Notes under the pieces: model-generated | Told to the model about the DNA's origin: nothing | The model's database searches: none | Seen by the model: only the letters and a program-made list of their open reading frames with translations | In this document: in pieces, positions 37,636-51,613 of the stretch | Layout of the letters: each line of letters opens with the position of its first letter | Numbering within the stretch: the stretch's first letter is position 1 | NCBI GenBank assembly: GCA_024516035.1 | Contig: CM044955.1 | Coordinates: 12,654,009 to 12,718,008, forward strand | Direction of reading: 5' to 3' | DNA length: 64,000 nucleotides | Source: Bactericera cockerelli | Taxonomy: Eukaryota; Arthropoda; Insecta; Hemiptera; Triozidae | Made by a program: the position numbers and the translations under genes

Positions 37636-40600
37636 GTTTATTCTTCTGAGAGAAAAAGTGTCAGACTATTTTTGGTCTGATTTTCAACTAAAGAAAAAAA
37701 ATATTGGTTGTATTTTTATATAATAAGTACCTAGCATATTGTAAATCTACTTTAAAGCATCACTACCTATTATCTTTTATCATTCTTCAATTTAGCCACC
37801 TAACTTCTTTGGAAGTATTATAATTACTGTAAACTTGTCTATTCACATAATAGATGTTCATGTAGTTACTCCTAGCATTTAATTGTATACAATAGGTACT
37901 TGGGTAATAATTATCATGGTCACTTTCATGAGAATTTAATTTATTTTGGAATAATTGTGTTTTATGCAAAAGGATAATTCTGTAATAAGAAACTTTACCT
38001 ACTTATCTATTTTGTATATTATCTGGTAACCAATAAATGTGCTAACATTTAGGAAAATAATGTGTAAGTACCAAGCACTTCCTTCTGAATCTTGAGCTAT
38101 AATATAGATCTTACTTCCATTTGGGTTTGGTCCTTTTTGGTGTTAATTTTTAGGTGACCTAAATATAATCCTGTTCTTTAATATCTTATTAAACTAATCT
38201 GTACATCTTTGAACTCCCTTCCGTAGGCCTACTTTTTAGAAATAAGTTCTGGCTTAAAATTAACAATAATAATATGTTTCTAGCAAACAAAAATTAAAAT
38301 TAGAATCCTTACCTCGCTCTTTAACAAAATATTCAAAAAAATTAGTTACTATTATTGGTATTATTTTTAACACAAAAGGTACATAAAATATTATTTAGTT
38401 TCTCCCTGAACTAACATCCCATCTCTGAAAACATTTTCTCTTTTACAACATGATGCAGCATGCTGCAAGTAATCAAAATCTCAATTGGTTTTTAAGAAAT
38501 CAAGATTGTAATATGTAGTCTCTTTGTGTTACTATGTCACAACTGTTTTTTATGCACAGTTCTTTAGAAATTGATTTTTTTTTCTTCTTTGACAAACTGT
38601 TACTCGAGCTTTGAACTTTATTATATTATACATGTTACTAACTTTTTTATGAGAAAGTTTGTTTTTATGTCAAGAATTTGTCTAGTAATGGAACCTTCCA
38701 ATTAAGTGTGTTCATTTTTATACTGTGTTTTTCATTACGTGTAGGTACATTGTGGATGGTCTAATATTTTCCAAGTGAAATTTTTAACTCTATAATTATT
38801 ATTATATTGCTGAGTAGTGTTATGTAGTTATTGTACATTATGTTTTATGAATGTTACTGTACAAATGCAGACATCTTGGTTTTTGGTAAATGAAAACACA
38901 AATGAAATTTAATGTATCTCTGTTTTACCAGTACTACAGTGAATTTGAAGATAATTTATTTCTTTCCTTTCTATAGGATAAGGGAAGTAAAAAAACGTGT
39001 TGAACTTTGGTATGAATTATTGGTTCTTATCAAAATAGGTTAATTTAGTTTTGATTACAGACTATTATACATCATTAAAATCATAGTAAAAATATTAACT
39101 CTAACCATAAGTGTAAGTATTACTGTTGGAAATTTCAAAGTGATTTTTTATTTTGGTTGTGTAAAAAAATCTAAGTATAAAATTTCCTATAGCTTGGTAG
39201 GTACTTGGTGTTGCACCTACCTATTATTTTTACCTAGGTAACATTTTTGTTAAATGTTATTGTAAGTAGTAAGAATGTTATTGTAGAAACAGAAAAGAAA
39301 GGAAAGTAGAAAAATTAAAACAAGTCAAGTGTAGCTCCTATAATCTTCAAGAAACCCTGAAAGTAGATATTAAAAACATTTTTCAGGCTCAGAAACAAAT
39401 CAAATTGATAACTGATGACTACAGGCACAAACATGTCATGTGTCTTTTAAAGGTCACATCAATAAATATAGTACTAGTATTGGTGCTTTTATATGAAGAA
39501 AAAAAATGGCATTGATATCTATATCTATAACCTTCCTAACAAATTAGTTGCTGAAAATACCATTAATTATAAATACGACAGTTGAGCTGTAGATGTAGTT
39601 GCTAAAAGCACTAGTAAATATTTGCAATACATCCAGTAAGAATAGAAGTACAAGAGGTGTTACACAACATTGTCATGTTTTTCTCCATTGTGTGAGTAAG
39701 AACCTACCCAACTATTGGATAAAACAAGTTCTGAGTAGGGACTATCATAAATTGTTCCTAAAATTATTTACTGATACATTTGACAACTGACCTGAGTAAC
39801 TTGATTGATAAGACAGGGGACTTGTAACCTGGAGGTTGGTGGTTCAAATCCCAAGTTCAGTAATAGTAAAACTCGATATCAGAAAAGTGATTAACACAAA
39901 TATGCTGATAACTTTTAACTGATTCTTTTGGCAGTATTCTTTAAGTCTACTGCACCGAGAAACTATATTTAACACAAAAAAGTCCTATACCTAACTTTTA
40001 AAGTCCTTCAGGTCTGTTAAATTTTAGAAAGGAGAAATAAAAAATCGTTCAGAAATGTTTAGTAGTCCTGATTTGAAAATGTCGAATATTATTGAACCTA
40101 CCTGTATCAGTAATAGTTAATACTGTTAAGGATGTTGAGTCATGACATATTGTACAATAACAATAATATAATAATAAAATTTCGCATGGTTTTTAATTTA
40201 AATTTCCTTTGCTGTATTTCGTACATGCAAATTTATACTTATCAGATTCTATTTCAAGAAATCTCGGAATCTTTTTCTTCCGAAATATTGTAATCTAAGG
40301 CTAAGTCATCCAAACGTATACGCTTTAATGGAACTTACGTCATTTTTAGCAATTTGTATACAATTCTATTTTGTACCTACGTATTCAAAGCACGATGGTC
40401 AAATTTTAATTTTCCTCTCTTTTTTGTGATGTAGTAAGGTGCACGCACAGGTTACCCATATTTAGGTTATTCATAAATACTTATTTGATGATCTATATCT
40501 TAAAATGTTTCGCGAACAAGTCATAAGTATTGAACAATAAATTTTAAATAACGTTCTATAATTACCCGATGTGTGATCGACGCATTATTTTTAGACTACC

Positions 40601-40740
40601 TACATTTCTTTCAATCCGTATATTTTGTAAGATAGTAAAACTCGTATTATTTTTTATATAAACTGTTAACCTTTATGTATTAAAAATTATTTTCATGATT
40701 TTAGGTGTGAGGTTTGTTGGGGTTTTTCGCTTAACGAAAA
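37636..40740. other. spacer after MK2
   Basis: The left part is likely MK2 3' untranslated region. I find no gene. A family B SINE lies at 39785-39915; the rest is AT-rich unique-looking DNA. Confidence 0.45.
39785..39915 (+). repeat. tRNA-derived SINE, family B
   Basis: Head GACCTGAGTAACTTGATTGA with box B GGTTCAAATCC, followed by a shortened body (GTGATTAACACAAATATGCT). Same order as 4320-4465 inverted. Confidence 0.75.
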
Positions 40741-40879
40741 TCGGATGATCTTAATAAGTATATGCAGTCAGAATACACAATATAATAATTACCAATACCT
40801 ACATAGAATACACTCGAAATTTGTTATTCATTTCAAATCTTTATACCACTATTTAGTTTTTGTTGAGTTTATTATTATT

Positions 40880-40965
40880 ATTAAATTTGTTATCGGCCGG
40901 GACTCGAACCGCCAACCAGAAGAATGGGCGCGGTTCAAGACCGCAGGAGTCTGCACTATCGTAGA
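40880..40965 (-). repeat. tRNA-like SINE head
   Basis: Minus strand: box B GGTTCGAGTCC next to CGGCC, preceded by CTTGAACCGCGCCCATTC. No matching acceptor or complete cloverleaf, so I do not call a tRNA gene. Confidence 0.45.
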
Positions 40966-41008
40966 CTCTTCCCTCTTATTAGAGGACTCCATCAACAGGT
41001 GGTGTATA

Positions 41009-41139
41009 AGGGCGGAATTAATAGACAACATCAATAACTTAAGTCGTTGGTAAGTGTCGATTTTCCCTATCTTACACAGTACGCAATCCGTGACTTAGCG
41101 CCACAGAGGTATTACAAAAACGTCTATTAATTCCGCCCT
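41009..41139. mobile_element. 131-bp MITE
   Basis: Ends AGGGCGGAATTAATAGAC and its exact complement GTCTATTAATTCCGCCCT. A lone similar end (AGGGTGGAATTAATAGA) occurs at about 24477. Target duplication not clear. Confidence 0.75.
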
Positions 41140-42415
41140 AGTGTCCCCCGCTCCGTTCCTTAGAAGAGCTTATATCCCTGTAGATATGATCCCACACATG
41201 GAGCTCGGAATGTACTTACTTGAGGGCTAGTCGAGTGATTATCAGACCACAGACTCGGGTGAATCTGGGACGCGTGGTAAGATGGTCTTAAGCATCTCCC
41301 TCCCGACTTTACATACTACCACTCAATCCTCAATAAGAAAAGGTACGATCTGAGACAAGCATGTGATAGTAGGCTTCACCATACTAACCACTGCTGCTAG
41401 ATGCACAGTACATTCCAGTCTAACTTCACTTACATGAGACTTGGCTAACATGCCCCCCTCACCACTACCAGGTAATGCAGTCCATTGTGGGAGTGAACTT
41501 GGGAATAAACAAGATAATGTACCTATTGTGAAAATAACGAATTTATCTAAAATCATAAACTCATCAATTATAAGAAAATTGCGAACAGTAGGAATCGAAC
41601 CTGGGATTAGTAGTTAAAAAATGGAAACTGTGCTAGCTTTAGAAAAGAAAACTCGCTTTTGATCGAGAGGGATTCCAGTGTCACGCTAGCTAGCTCCGTC
41701 CGATAAGTTCTCACCGTCCAATTTTATTGTACTGAAAACTATACCATCAGATTTACGGTGAAAAATACTTAGGAAACATCTATGAATTACCTACCTTTTA
41801 ATAATAATATTTAGGGCAAAATCAATAGACTAACAACAACAACTAGTAAGTAGAAATCTGTAAATACATATGGATTTATTTATCTAAAAATAACCCGAGT
41901 ATGAAACTAGAAAATACCTCACTATTTTAAATCAAGTCATGAAAATAATCATTCTTTTATTGAGTCAGCGTTAATGGCGCTGTGGCACATTGGAATACAC
42001 CTCTCGTCAGATCGCTGAAATATAAAACAATGTCCAGCGAGGTTTGATAACTTCTCGGATGACAAGGAAAGTCGTGCGATGTTGACACTTTACACACACA
42101 TCTGTGATTGTAAACGCGCCTTTGAGAAGAGAGCTCTTTTTCTCCCAGCTGATGTGACTTGTTTATGTTTACACCTTGCCCTATCAGCCAGAAAGGGCAA
42201 TTTTTGAATTTTCTTTTTGCTTTGCTTTTCCTTTTCCATATCTGCAGTGTCTGAAAAGTATTGATTTTACTTCAATTAGAAATAGGTCATACCCAAGTTT
42301 AATCCTGGATTGTGGTAGAGTGTTCTCCTACTGTATCGTCACTATTGATCATTTGATTTATGAAGTAGAACCAGAAAGAGGCCTGTTTATATTTTACTAA
42401 ACTAAGTTATCAAAA
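41140..42415. other. 5' flank of Idh3g
   Basis: Contains a tRNA-like box B on the minus strand near 41590-41610 (GGTTCGATTCC) and, on the right, the promoter and leader of Idh3g. No other gene is supported. Confidence 0.4.
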
Positions 42416-43567
42416 ATGGTGAGTCGAGTGTGTAGCAATTTTTTAGCTGTCACTAAAACGTGTGATGTACAGTCCGTACGCTCCATGGCATTTGTCATGC
42501 CAAAGTTCAAAGAGGTGTATGCCAGAGCTAAGTACGGAGGACGCAATGCAGTGACCATGTTGCCTGGAGGAGGCATTGGCCCAGAGCTGATGAGCTATGT
42601 AAAGGAGGTGTTCAGGTATGCTGGAGTACCGGTGGACTTTGAAACAGTTCAGATTGATCCCAAGAGTGACAGTAACGAAGATCTTGAGTATGCCATCACC
42701 TCGATCAAAAGGAATGGAGTAGCAATCAAAGGAAACATTGAAACTGGAAGCTTGGACACAGAAGTTCTTTCAAGAAATGTTGCTATTCGTAATGAGTTGG
42801 ACTTGTATGTAAATGTCATCAACTGTAAATCTTATCCAGGTGTGAGATGTAGACAACAAGGTATTGATATTGTTATTGTACGTCAGAATACTGAAGGAGA
42901 ATATGCTATGTTGGAACATGAGAGTGTAGATGGAGTAGTTGAATCTATGAAGATCATCACAGCTGAGAATTCTTACAGATTATCAAAGTATGCATTTGAG
43001 TATGCAAAGAAATATGGTAGGAAGAAGGTCACAACTGTTCACAAGGCCAACATTATGAAGATTTCTGATGGGTTGTTTCTAGAGACTAGCCGAAAAGTTG
43101 CAAAGGAATATCCTGAAATTGAACACAAAGATATGATCATAGACAACACTTGTATGCAGCTTGTGTCCAATCCCAAACAATTTGATGTAATGGTAATGCC
43201 TAACTTGTATGGCGCTATTACTTCTAATGTAATCTGTGGTCTAATGGGAGGAGCTGGTCTCATTTCAGGTAAGAACTACGGTGATCATTATGCTGTGTTT
43301 GAACCTGGTACACGTAACACAGGTACTGCAATTGCTGGTAAAAATATTGCCAATCCAATTGCTATGCTCAATGCATCAGTTGATATGTTAGATCACTTGG
43401 GTCATATAAGGCATGCAAATATAATAAGACTTGCTATTGACAAGACCATCAATGAAGACAAGATTCATACCCCAGACTTGGGAGGTACTGCTACAAGCAT
43501 TGACGTTGTGCAAAACATAATCAAGCTGGTACAAACTAATGATCTCCGCCATCAAGCCCATCTTTGA
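42416..43567 (+). CDS. Idh3g: NAD-dependent isocitrate dehydrogenase, gamma subunit, intronless
   Basis: Single frame of 383 residues. The first 35 or so residues are basic and hydroxylated ([13 protein letters not shown]...), a likely mitochondrial presequence. Then come [79 protein letters not shown] and [15 protein letters not shown]. The combination LDLY.NVI.CKS.PGV and RNTG matches the gamma rather than the beta subunit. In the mitochondrial matrix, gamma is the regulatory partner of the catalytic alpha subunit in the TCA-cycle conversion of isocitrate to 2-oxoglutarate. The ATG is chosen because it precedes the presequence directly. No introns interrupt the frame, as with MK2 upstream; a functional retrogene or a naturally intron-free gene are both possible. 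Confidence 0.93.
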   Translation: MVSRVCSNFLAVTKTCDVQSVRSMAFVMPKFKEVYARAKYGGRNAVTMLPGGGIGPELMSYVKEVFRYAGVPVDFETVQIDPKSDSNEDLEYAITSIKRNGVAIKGNIETGSLDTEVLSRNVAIRNELDLYVNVINCKSYPGVRCRQQGIDIVIVRQNTEGEYAMLEHESVDGVVESMKIITAENSYRLSKYAFEYAKKYGRKKVTTVHKANIMKISDGLFLETSRKVAKEYPEIEHKDMIIDNTCMQLVSNPKQFDVMVMPNLYGAITSNVICGLMGGAGLISGKNYGDHYAVFEPGTRNTGTAIAGKNIANPIAMLNASVDMLDHLGHIRHANIIRLAIDKTINEDKIHTPDLGGTATSIDVVQNIIKLVQTNDLRHQAHL

Positions 43568-44330
43568 TACGTGTCTATGGATGAACCTAAAGTGCCAAAG
43601 GCTTATTAAAGGACATCCCTGAAATGTTATAAACATTTTCCATGTGTGCCTTACTCAGTATGTTTTTTTTTTTTTTTTTTAATTTATGCAATGGTGTGAG
43701 GAACATATTTAAGCCAATATGTAAAGCTTATATCATGGACATTTAATGCACATTATTGTTGAGACTCAAAAAAATTGCATAATCCAATTTCCAGCTCATT
43801 ATGTCATCAATATATATTATTTTTTTTATTTTGAGTTCTGATTTTTAAATTAACAGATAAATGTATAATTCCAATCATTGTTTAACTAGAAAAGAATTTG
43901 ATTAGATAAAATTTAAATTAAAATAAGTATGGAATTGTATTGTTCTTTTTTTTCCTTTGGTAAATACATATTAATATCCTCTATATTCACATTTCTGCAC
44001 AGAATCTGCTCATTACCATCCATAAAAAGTATCAAAATGAAAATCTGACATAAGGTATTACCTTCAAAGTCCAACATAACATTTATTTTATATACTGGCT
44101 GTGTTGGAGCCAGCAGACCTGCTGTGCATTGAGAAAGACAAATATGATACTAATAATTGTACACATTAGGTACTTATTCTCACTGTTGATATCAGCTTAT
44201 TGTTCAGAAATCATGTAGCTAGTGACAACTGTCATTGCTTTGATAGGAATGTCTTTGATGGGGCTTTCTTTTAATGGTGTATTCTATTAAAAGTTATTTT
44301 TTATCTAACAACTATAGCTGGTGGAAAATA

Positions 44331-44397
44331 GTGAATGAGCTCAGTGGTAAGATATTCACTTGTAATGTGGAAAGTCTTGGGTTTGATTCTCACCACC
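44331..44397 (+). repeat. tRNA-like SINE head
   Basis: GTGAATGAGCTCAGTGGTAA with box B GGTTTGATTCT and end CACCACC. Ends pair weakly, so a SINE head is more likely than a tRNA gene. Confidence 0.5.
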
Positions 44398-44509
44398 AAT
44401 AAATAAAAAAAAAGACCAAAAACAATATTTTCTTTTCCTTGTAGGAAATAGAAAGTAAAATTGTATTAAAAAATTGGCAACATTTGTTTCTAAGGAAAAC
44501 CTTCTGGTG

Positions 44510-44637
44510 CATGGGCGTAGCCAGGATCTTGGCTACGCCCATGCACCTAATGAGGAAAATCAATAATACCTAGTGTTGCATACTACCTGGAATTTTCTAG
44601 GGGGGGGGGAGCAGCTGACCCCCTGGCTACACCCATG
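44510..44637. mobile_element. 128-bp hAT-like MITE
   Basis: Ends CATGGGCGTAGCCAGG and CCTGGCTACACCCATG (one mismatch), flanked by TTCTGGTG (44502-44509) and TTCTGGAG (44638-44645), an 8-bp duplication with one change. The left end is itself nearly mirrored by TTGGCTACGCCCATGCAC about 20 bp inside. Confidence 0.7.
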
Positions 44638-45529
44638 TTCTGGAGTGCACTTTGTGTTGACCACCTAAATGGGAAGTATTGTGTCACGTGTCTTGTCTTT
44701 CATGCTAATATATGAAGAAAAAAACACTACAATAATCTTTCATTACCATTCTAAATATTGTAAAGGATAACCTTAATGAAATCAAGCAAGAAACAAAAAT
44801 GGTTATAGAGCAGTTAGAGAAACACAGGTAGGTATATTGTTAAGTTTCATTTTATGTAAGATTTTTTTCCAGTTTAATATTATAATACTTTTGTTTTTTG
44901 ACTATCCAACATAACTAGAAATCATTCTAGATATAAAAAAAGGATAATTCATAAACATTTAACCTGTATTTCAATAGCTTCTTTTTACTTAAGGTACCTT
45001 TTGCTCTTCCCATTTCTCAGTATTATAAAAAGCTTATAAATGTATTCATATAAAATAAACACTTCATGTTTCACTGTTCAGCTAATTTTGTTTATTGTGA
45101 CAATATACATAATTCATATTTGTTGTCTTAGAACAAAAAGTGTACTACTTTTTGTTAGGTTGAATCCTAAGACTTTGGTATGAACTTCATTGAGAGATTT
45201 TCTAATAATGGTGTATTATTCATTTGAGTACATATTTGACTTCCGAGAAACATCTCATATTAGAGTTCTTCTCGAAGCTCAGAGACCAGTTCAAATTTAG
45301 GCTTCCACAAGTACCATCAAATTGTTTCTCAATAAATTAATTCAAAGTTTATTTTCTCATCAATAGAAGTTATTCTTTCATTTCAATAAGTAAGCAAATA
45401 TGTTCAAACAACAACAAAAAATAATGCGCCACCATCCTTGTTCATTACCAGATACTGGTCAGATGAAAGAAATTTTTTTATTTATAAAAAAATATCATCT
45501 TGTTGATTGAAATAAAATAAAAATATTAG

Positions 45530-45960
45530 AAATCAGAAGTATTGGGTTCATTTTTGTAAATAAAAATATTTTGTTGCTCTGATTTTTCTGGACATTTCAT
45601 AACCTCCTGAGCAATTTTGGTCGTGTCTGTCTATTAAAAATATTCCTTGTAATGAGCAAATCTTGGAAACTACTGAATGGCTTTCAATGAAATTTTGTAC
45701 ACAAATAGGAGATCTATAAATTTCGAGAAAAAGGTGAAAAAATGAGGTCTTCCACTTGCCAAGATTTTTTGTAGACTGTAGGAAAAATAGTATTCTACCA
45801 TTTAAAACAAATTTAAAGAAAATTGGTTATGTAGGTTTGGAGAGACAAGTGACTTAGTATAAAATCTCTAAATTGCCATGTGTAAACAATGCAAAACTAT
45901 CACAATGAAATTCTGTGTCCATAATAAAATTGGAAGTGTTTTTAAACTGAGTTATTTTTT
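45530..45960. repeat. dispersed repeat family D (copy 2)
   Basis: Shares AGAAATCAGAAGTATTG, then ACATTTCATAACCTCCTGAG and AGCAAATCTTGGAAACTACT with 16050-16430. Class unknown. Confidence 0.55.
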
Positions 45961-46655
45961 TAGCTACCTGTTTATAAAATAAAAAACACATGATTTTCAT
46001 TATAGAAATAGTAATTGTTTAGTCTCCTATATTAATAAATTAAACATATCGCAATTACATTACTATTTACTAGACTTTTTTAATCAAAGCAAGAAATATA
46101 AGGTGAGAATTTCACAGCTTAGTATTAAAAACTGAAATAGAATGATTATAATATATAATGATTCAGGTGAACAAGGATATCGTGTATAAAAAAGAAGGAA
46201 AACATAATGTCAAACCTGAAATACAGAGGGAAGAAGCATCTGCCTGAGATACAAAAGTGGTGAGTATCTACATAGAATGAAGTAACAGTACAATACTTAT
46301 GCAACCTGTTCTTTTACATTGCCTACTTGACAGAAAGAATATTGTTTTAAATTAAATATTTTGACCTACAAAATAAATTTGATCTTTTGTGATAGACCAT
46401 CATTTAGAAAGGCACTCTCAACTTTTCAAATAATAATGTTTACATACAAGGAACAAATTCATTTTATGAAGGTTAAAAGTTTGTTTTAAACAGTCTAATT
46501 CAGTATCATACCCAAAATGTTCTTCAATTTTAATTGAATATGACTTGGTGAAAAAGTATTAAACTACTTCTCGTGCATTTTCCTGATTACCTTAAATAAA
46601 TATTTGCCACAGTCTGTCACTATCACCCACTAGAATACTCAACATTCCCAAGAAA

Positions 46656-49600
46656 TTAGCGAATAGCTATTAAACCTGAGTTCACAAGTTTTTGTATTTT
46701 TGATGCAATTTCAGGATTTTTCAAGTGGTCAGACAGAGCACGAGGGTCATTCTGCATTTGTTCTAGGATGAGTCGCATGGCAGGATCCCTCAAGATCTGT
46801 TGCACCTCAGGATCAGCCATGGCACGTTTTCTTACTTCTTCTGGGTTTGAGCTGACAGCAATGCTGCACTGTCTATATCCCTCTAATGCTTCAGCATTTG
46901 AGGCATCTAGTTCAAGAGCCTTTTCATAGGCTACAATAGCTTTGCTTTGCTGTTGCATCCCTTGTAAAATTTTACCTTTCCTGATCCATCCTTTCAAGAA
47001 TTTAGGATCCAAATTGAGGCAGGTTTCACAATCTTTAAGACCTAAATCAAAAGCTGCTAGTTTGGTATAACAAGCAGCACGATTACTGTAATATTTGGGA
47101 TCATCAGGGTTTCTGTTGATAGCTTCTGTATACTCCTTGACAGCTTCAGCATATTTTCCATTCTTGAAGAGATCATTTCCCCTCTCTTTTGCTTCTTCTG
47201 CCTTTGCAGGATCTACATATGCTTTCCTCTCTTCTTCCTTGATTCTCTTTTCCATTTCAGATATTTGAGTTCTTATTTCAGGTGTTCTATGTTCTGACAT
47301 GGATTTTTCAAAGTAAACCTTGGCATTCTTCCAATCTTCCATTTTCTTGTAGCAGTTTCCAATTCTCTGTAATGCCTTTGCTATAAGCTTGAAGTCTGCC
47401 CTATTCTCTCTTCCCAGATCAACAGCTTTCTTACATTGTTCTATACACTTTTCATATTCTTTGCGTTCAAAATAGACAGCAGCTATATTATTTTGGAATG
47501 TGATGTCTGTTGGATCAAACTCAATTGCTTTGTTGTAATGCAATAAGGCTTCATCGAAGTTCTTTTTCTTGTAAGCTTCATTTCCCAATTCCTTTTCTTT
47601 CTTGGCCTGAAAAGAAGAAAATCAAAATAGAAGACTTACCTACTCATACCTAAAAACCTATTGAAAATAATTAAATTATTTCAAAACCCACAATATTCAG
47701 GTAATTTTTTTATCATTATTATTATCTAGTTCAAGAGTCATATCACATTGATGTATATTTCTCTACTCTAATGTTCAATCTTGTGAACACAAATAATAAT
47801 TTTGGAGTAATGAAGATGATGGAAAGTGTGATTGCTACAATAGCCATTTAATGTTTATGATAAATGTACAAAAAACCTTGATTACTTTATTTTAGTTCTA
47901 TTCAGTGACTTTATTTGGTTAATTCATGTTGACTGTGGTTTTCTGTATTCAACAACTGTAATCTCTAACAATAATTTAAATTATAGGTTGTCTAAATAAT
48001 AAATGCCTCAAGATGAGGCTTCTGTCAGCTCTGAAAGTTTGATAGACATAACAGATTATGATTCAAACTAAATATATATAACATCATAATTCCTTCTATG
48101 ATTGAAAATTCAAAGAGATAACAACCAAGTCAAATGAAGCAAAATGAAATACATCATAAATTGTTATGTTACTGAAAAGTACACGAGAAGATTTTGTATA
48201 TTAAAAAAATAATATGGCGCGAACGACCTGCTCCAGCAGAGTTAAAGTGCCTAAAAAGAAAAAAAATAGTAATAATAAAGATTAGTATTAAATATACTTA
48301 CACTCCTCTGTTCATCAGTAAGATTTTTGTCTTCTGGTTCAGCAGGTTTCTTGGTAGGAGGAGGAGAAGGGGCTTTCTTAGGAGAAGGAGGCTGTGGGTC
48401 GACATCCATATCTTCTCCATCTCCACCACCCATGTCACCTGCCATATTGAGGCCAAGTAGAACACTCAGAGTAGTCATGACACGAGGATCCTGTAGCTTT
48501 TGTCTGGAATAAAATAAGCATGAGTTTATTAACTGAAGAAGTAATTTATAATCATCTTCCTTGCATTTATTCCATCTTTGCTTATGTATTGTTACTATTG
48601 AGGCAGGCATTTTTTCAACCTCATGGTTGGGTGTGGCACATTTTTTTATTATGGCTAGATGCCCTGCCTCATGCCATATCTATTTGGTTTTAACTTTAAC
48701 ATCTTGATCAGGATGGGGGTTTTACCCTCCATTGACAGGAAATTGTATCAGCTACCCACATTATCTCACCCAGCTTGGGTTGGGCCAGATATACCAGCCT
48801 CATGTTTTGGGATTAAAGAGAATTTTGTGTTGGAAAACTCTGTTAGATATAAAAACACATGAGTTTCCAAAGTGGAGATATGAAGATTCAAGAATACAAA
48901 CTAAAAAAGTGAGAAATTATTAGATAAAAACTTATACATATGACCTTTTTAGGCTACTACATCAGGAATACTGGACGAGAAAGCCAACTTTGAGTAAGTT
49001 TGGAAAAAGGTGTTGAAAAAAAGTGGAGTATACTCACGCCATCAGTTTTGGATTTTGCTGGATGTCTTTGATCAGTTGGACATAAGAGGGATCATTGAGT
49101 AATGGTTTAGTTCTTGGATCCATTTGCAGCTGAACAAAGATATTTGGATCAGCAAATGGATTCATTCTGGAAAATGGATCTCCTCCATTCATATCACCCA
49201 TCTTTTGATTCTTAACTTCTTGGAGACCTTCATTCAACTGAGCATTGTTGGGGTCTAGTTTCAGGCCTTCTTCATAGGTTTTTATAGATTCATCATATTT
49301 TCCCAGGTATGCAAGGCAGCTTCCCTTGCGTGAATAACCCTGTTAAATAAAAATTAAAATTGGTTTCATTTCACCCATTAACACGTAATAGCAATAGATA
49401 GTTTGCCTTAGTGAATACCACTAGTGGTAAAGATAATGGGATAATATGAGGGTGAAGGTAAATAAATATATTGTAATTCTGTGGTATCTACAAAATTTGA
49501 ACATGAAAATTTATAGTTGCTGAAAACTTTCATTCACTCAATTAATTGCTGGATACAAAAATTTACTTTGATTATTAATGTCAGTTCTGATGTCTGGTTA

Positions 49601-51465
49601 CATTTTGAGAGTAACAGTCAATAAACAGTGCATTTTATTATGACTGTTCATACTGTTCTCTTTAAAAATGTAAAATGAAAATTGATTAAAGAGAGAAAAT
49701 TTTTGTGTTTAGTTCCAGTGTGACATAGACATGTTTCTCATTCTAACACAATTGTACACTTTAAAATTATGTTTTTTAATACATACTTTGGGCCAATCAG
49801 GTTTCAATTGCACAGTCTTCTCAGCATCCTCCAAAGCCTTCACATAATTTCCATCCTTAGCATAAGCTGCAGATCTGTTACTGAATAAAATATGGTTGGT
49901 ATCATCTATTGTTATTGCCTCAGTGTATGCTGCAATGGCATCCTTGAAATTATTGGCCTGTAATGCAGCATTCCCTTTATCTTTTAACAAAGATACCTGA
50001 AATTATAAGGAGAAAATCAATTATATGCAGTTGTTAATATGATTTTAAATGTTTACAACAGAAGAAGAATTTACCGAATACCTACTGGATGTAACATTAA
50101 CATTGATCAAATGGGAACTGATGCATTTGGCTTATTACAAATATAGTTTCAATGAAAACAAAAAGTAACAGATGAATACCTACTATCAGATGGTGAACTG
50201 TGTTAGACAATAAACATACTTCCCTCTACGGAGCAATAAGAAGACTTGTATGTTTGGTTTTCAATTTTGAAGTCAAACTTCCTAAAAAATAAATGTAAAT
50301 TACACAAGGTTTTATATCTCCATATTTAGAAGAAAAAAATGCCTGAGGGCAGTATTGTTTATAAATTATGTAGATTTGTTCAACATGGCATGCATAGTTA
50401 AATTCCCTATCCAATGGTGCCATAGATATTTTCTCATACATTCAAACCTGGACATGAGAAAAAAATATTCCAGGGCAAATTTACATCTCAATAAGGGGAA
50501 AATAACCTCTTCATGAGAATTTTTTTCATGATTTATTTAATATGGATAGGTTGAACTGTCCATATTATCATAATATGATATTATTATTAAACAGGAATAA
50601 TTTTAAGATAAGCCAGACCTTCCCTTAAGAGTCTGGCTGGGGGACACTGAACAGGGAGAAGACCAGTGTCTTGCTAGAGGACTATAAACAGAGAACTGAC
50701 TAGCCAACCCTTACAGGCCAGGCTAGCTTGCAGTTTCCTAAGGGTTTAATGGCTTATAAAGAAAAGTCCATCCTCATGATGGTTGATTGGACATGGAAAT
50801 AAATATGTGGTTCAGGAGGGGCCAACTTTGAAATAAAGTTGGCTGGAGACCATCACTCTCCCCTCCAGCTGTAGCCAAGCTGGCTACAATGACAACAACA
50901 ACTTATCAGTTTCAACCAATCACAGTACAATATAACCCAAATAAAGGGGCAGTCTTGCTTATCTTCAGATAAACCCTGTTTAATAAATCAGCCTTAAATG
51001 AGGATTTGTTAGTTCTTCAATTATTTTTTTGGGTCTCCCCAAAATTTAATTTTCCCTTTTAAAAGTTCTCAGCCATCAATATAATGATGAAACAAACCAT
51101 GACATTTTTCTAGAAAAGTGTTCTCTTTTGTTGGCTGGAGCAATTGGTAATTCATTACTAGAATATTAACTGATTTACACCATACAGGGTCTACTTGCAG
51201 CATTTTACCTCAAAGAACAAAGAACCTACAGGAAGAGACAGTACTTAGTGATTAATTTGCACATGCTTAGCTGAGGTTAACTGGTACTGGGGAGGGAAAA
51301 CTGAAGCATTTAGATTTTTTTTAAATCAAATAGTTGCCAGTTATATTTACTTTCTTGGATTTACAATAGTTCTCCATTGGCTTATAGTAGATTTTAGGCC
51401 TCACACGAAAATGCAAATTGCATGGTTCCATGATTAACGTTTTTTCATCTTACCTTGTCAGCCAT
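46656..51465 (-). CDS. Stip1: Hsp70/Hsp90-organising co-chaperone (STIP1/Hop), five exons
   Basis: Exons on the minus strand: 51465-51454, 49996-49787, 49339-49038, 48503-48302, 47606-46656, in phase to 558 residues. The first exon codes only MADK. TPR1 (about 5-110) has the full carboxylate-clamp set K9, N13, N44, K74, R78 for the Hsp70 EEVD tail. DP1 follows (about 140-200, [13 protein letters not shown]), then a Pro/Lys/Asp-rich linker (about 205-240), TPR2A (from about 245, [13 protein letters not shown]), TPR2B (from about 375, [12 protein letters not shown]) and DP2 ([18 protein letters not shown]). Hop links Hsp70 and Hsp90 in the cytosol during client transfer. A heat-shock element lies about 150 bp upstream of the ATG. 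Intron 3 carries a 5S-SINE body. No damage is seen. Confidence 0.96.
48600..48830 (-). repeat. 5S-SINE body and tail, headless, in Stip1 intron 3
   Basis: GGGGGTTTTACCCTCCATTG, TATCTCACCCAGCTTGGGTT and CATGGTTGG correspond to the body and tail of the 5S-derived SINE. The 5S head is missing or unrecognisable. Confidence 0.6.
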
Positions 51466-51613
51466 TGAATATGTTTTGGTGCAAGACTCAGCAAATCGAT
51501 GACTCAGGAGAATTAACTATGGGGTTGCTTTTACTGACAAAGCACAGAATTTACTTTCTTGTTAAACTGTAAGCCAGAATTTCAAATTCAAAAAGCGAAG
51601 GCCGGAGATAAGA

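Larger units (their letters stand above)
43568..46655. other. convergent spacer between Idh3g and Stip1
   Basis: Holds the 3' ends of both genes, a tRNA-like SINE head (44331-44397), a small hAT-like element (44510-44637) and repeat family D (45530-45960). No further gene is visible. Confidence 0.5.
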
